From: Candidatus Caccocola faecipullorum
Lineage (GTDB): Bacteria; Synergistota; Synergistia; Synergistales; Synergistaceae
Length of the DNA: 6,694 nt
Assembly: GCA_018716365.1 (NCBI GenBank)
Contig: DVKA01000115.1
Location: forward strand, 1-6,694
Direction: 5' to 3'
How positions within the stretch are numbered: position 1 is the first letter of the stretch; every line of letters begins with the position of its first letter. Made by a program: the position numbers and the translations under genes. The notes beneath the pieces are model-generated. The model worked only from the letters and a program-made list of their open reading frames with translations, was not told the DNA's origin and searched no databases. Shown here in pieces: positions 6,438 through 6,694 of this stretch.

Positions 6438-6466
6438 ATAATAGTCACAAACTGCGTTTTTAGCAA
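6438..6466 (-). promoter_or_regulatory. Probable promoter of yedE and the TusA-like gene
   Basis: On the minus strand, TTGCTA (6461-6466) is separated by 17 nt from TATTAT (6438-6443). Transcription would start near 6431, leaving an untranslated leader of about 278 nt before yedE that includes the candidate structured RNA and the palindrome. Confidence 0.72.
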
Positions 6467-6694
6467 TGATTTCAGAAAATTTGCGGTTGTGCGCGGGAAT
6501 ATAAAATCGCAGCCTCATTCCGCCCTAATCTACAAACATGAAAAATATTCGCCGGAAAAATATCGTTTTTTCCGCCCTCTTGCGTGACGGAAGCTTTCAA
6601 GCAGCGCTAAAACAAAAATATATGTCTTTAAATTTTTTATTTTACTTACTAAAGGTATTAACAACGCTCTATCATGCCTTATACAGTCGGTAAT
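6467..6694. other. AT-rich spacer without a supported gene
   Basis: Base composition drops sharply toward AT compared with the genes. It contains a 14-bp repeat (6496-6509), a tandem-like GAAAAATAT pair (6540-6548, 6555-6563) and an 8-bp inverted repeat CGGAAAAA / TTTTTCCG (6553-6560, 6567-6574). A minus-strand frame is open from the right edge to TAG at 6530-6532, but I see no family in it. This is probably the regulatory region of, or the end of, something beyond the window. Confidence 0.5.
6496..6509 (+). repeat. 14-bp direct repeat of the yedE-proximal element
   Basis: GGAATATAAAATCG occurs here and at 6178-6191, in the same orientation 318 bp apart. The first copy includes the right half of the 17-bp palindrome; this one lacks the left half. 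The copies sit upstream of the probable promoter and beside the ribosome-binding site, bracketing the yedE leader. Confidence 0.6.

Noticed and set aside
6622..6693. Small plus-strand ORF of 23 codons (ATG at 6622, TAA at 6691-6693)
   Set aside because: No ribosome-binding site, low-complexity AT-rich sequence, no promoter in good spacing.
6530..6694. Minus-strand frame open for 54 codons from the right edge to TAG at 6530-6532
   Set aside because: No recognisable motif, AT-rich unlike the real genes here, and a frame this short can be open by chance. It could be the tail of a gene beyond the window, but I cannot support it.

Overview
The window is a GC-rich bacterial segment with two unrelated gene blocks. 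Frequent ATA isoleucine codons, strong GGAGG ribosome-binding sites, and selenium/molybdenum accessory genes resembling those of obligate anaerobes suggest an anaerobe. Synergistota (a Cloacibacillus- or Synergistes-like organism) is my best guess. That guess rests on general resemblance, not on a search.

Left block (about 1-2165, minus strand): a branched-chain amino acid operon read right to left as promoter, leader peptide, attenuator, ilvN, ilvC, ilvB. The window edge cuts ilvB. A TTGACA-17-TATTAT promoter (2137-2165) drives a leader that encodes a 28-residue peptide with a VINVVVVII run and no leucine. An 11-bp rho-independent terminator (1934-1970) follows, and its 5' arm can pair instead with the end of the leader coding region. 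This is a classic ribosome-mediated attenuator, here apparently reading valine and isoleucine supply.

Right block (2166-6694): a plus-strand unit of a Fur-family regulator, a MoeA-like molybdopterin-binding protein with a C-terminal cysteine cluster, and an XdhC-family Moco chaperone. It converges, at a terminator at 4751-4783, with a minus-strand pair: a YedE-type selenium/sulfur membrane protein followed by a TusA-type (YedF N-terminal-like) sulfur carrier. Together these look like accessory functions for selenium- or sulfur-activated molybdenum hydroxylases: uptake and carriage of Se/S, and handling and insertion of Moco. The hydroxylase itself is not in the window.

The least explained part is 6154-6694. 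It has a TTGCTA-17-TATTAT promoter on the minus strand and a roughly 280-nt leader before yedE. That leader contains a long, wobble-containing branched helix (6331-6405), a candidate cis-regulatory RNA. A perfect 17-bp palindrome (6170-6186) abuts the yedE ribosome-binding site, and a 14-bp part of that region recurs at 6496-6509. The last ~220 bases are AT-rich and hold no gene I can support.
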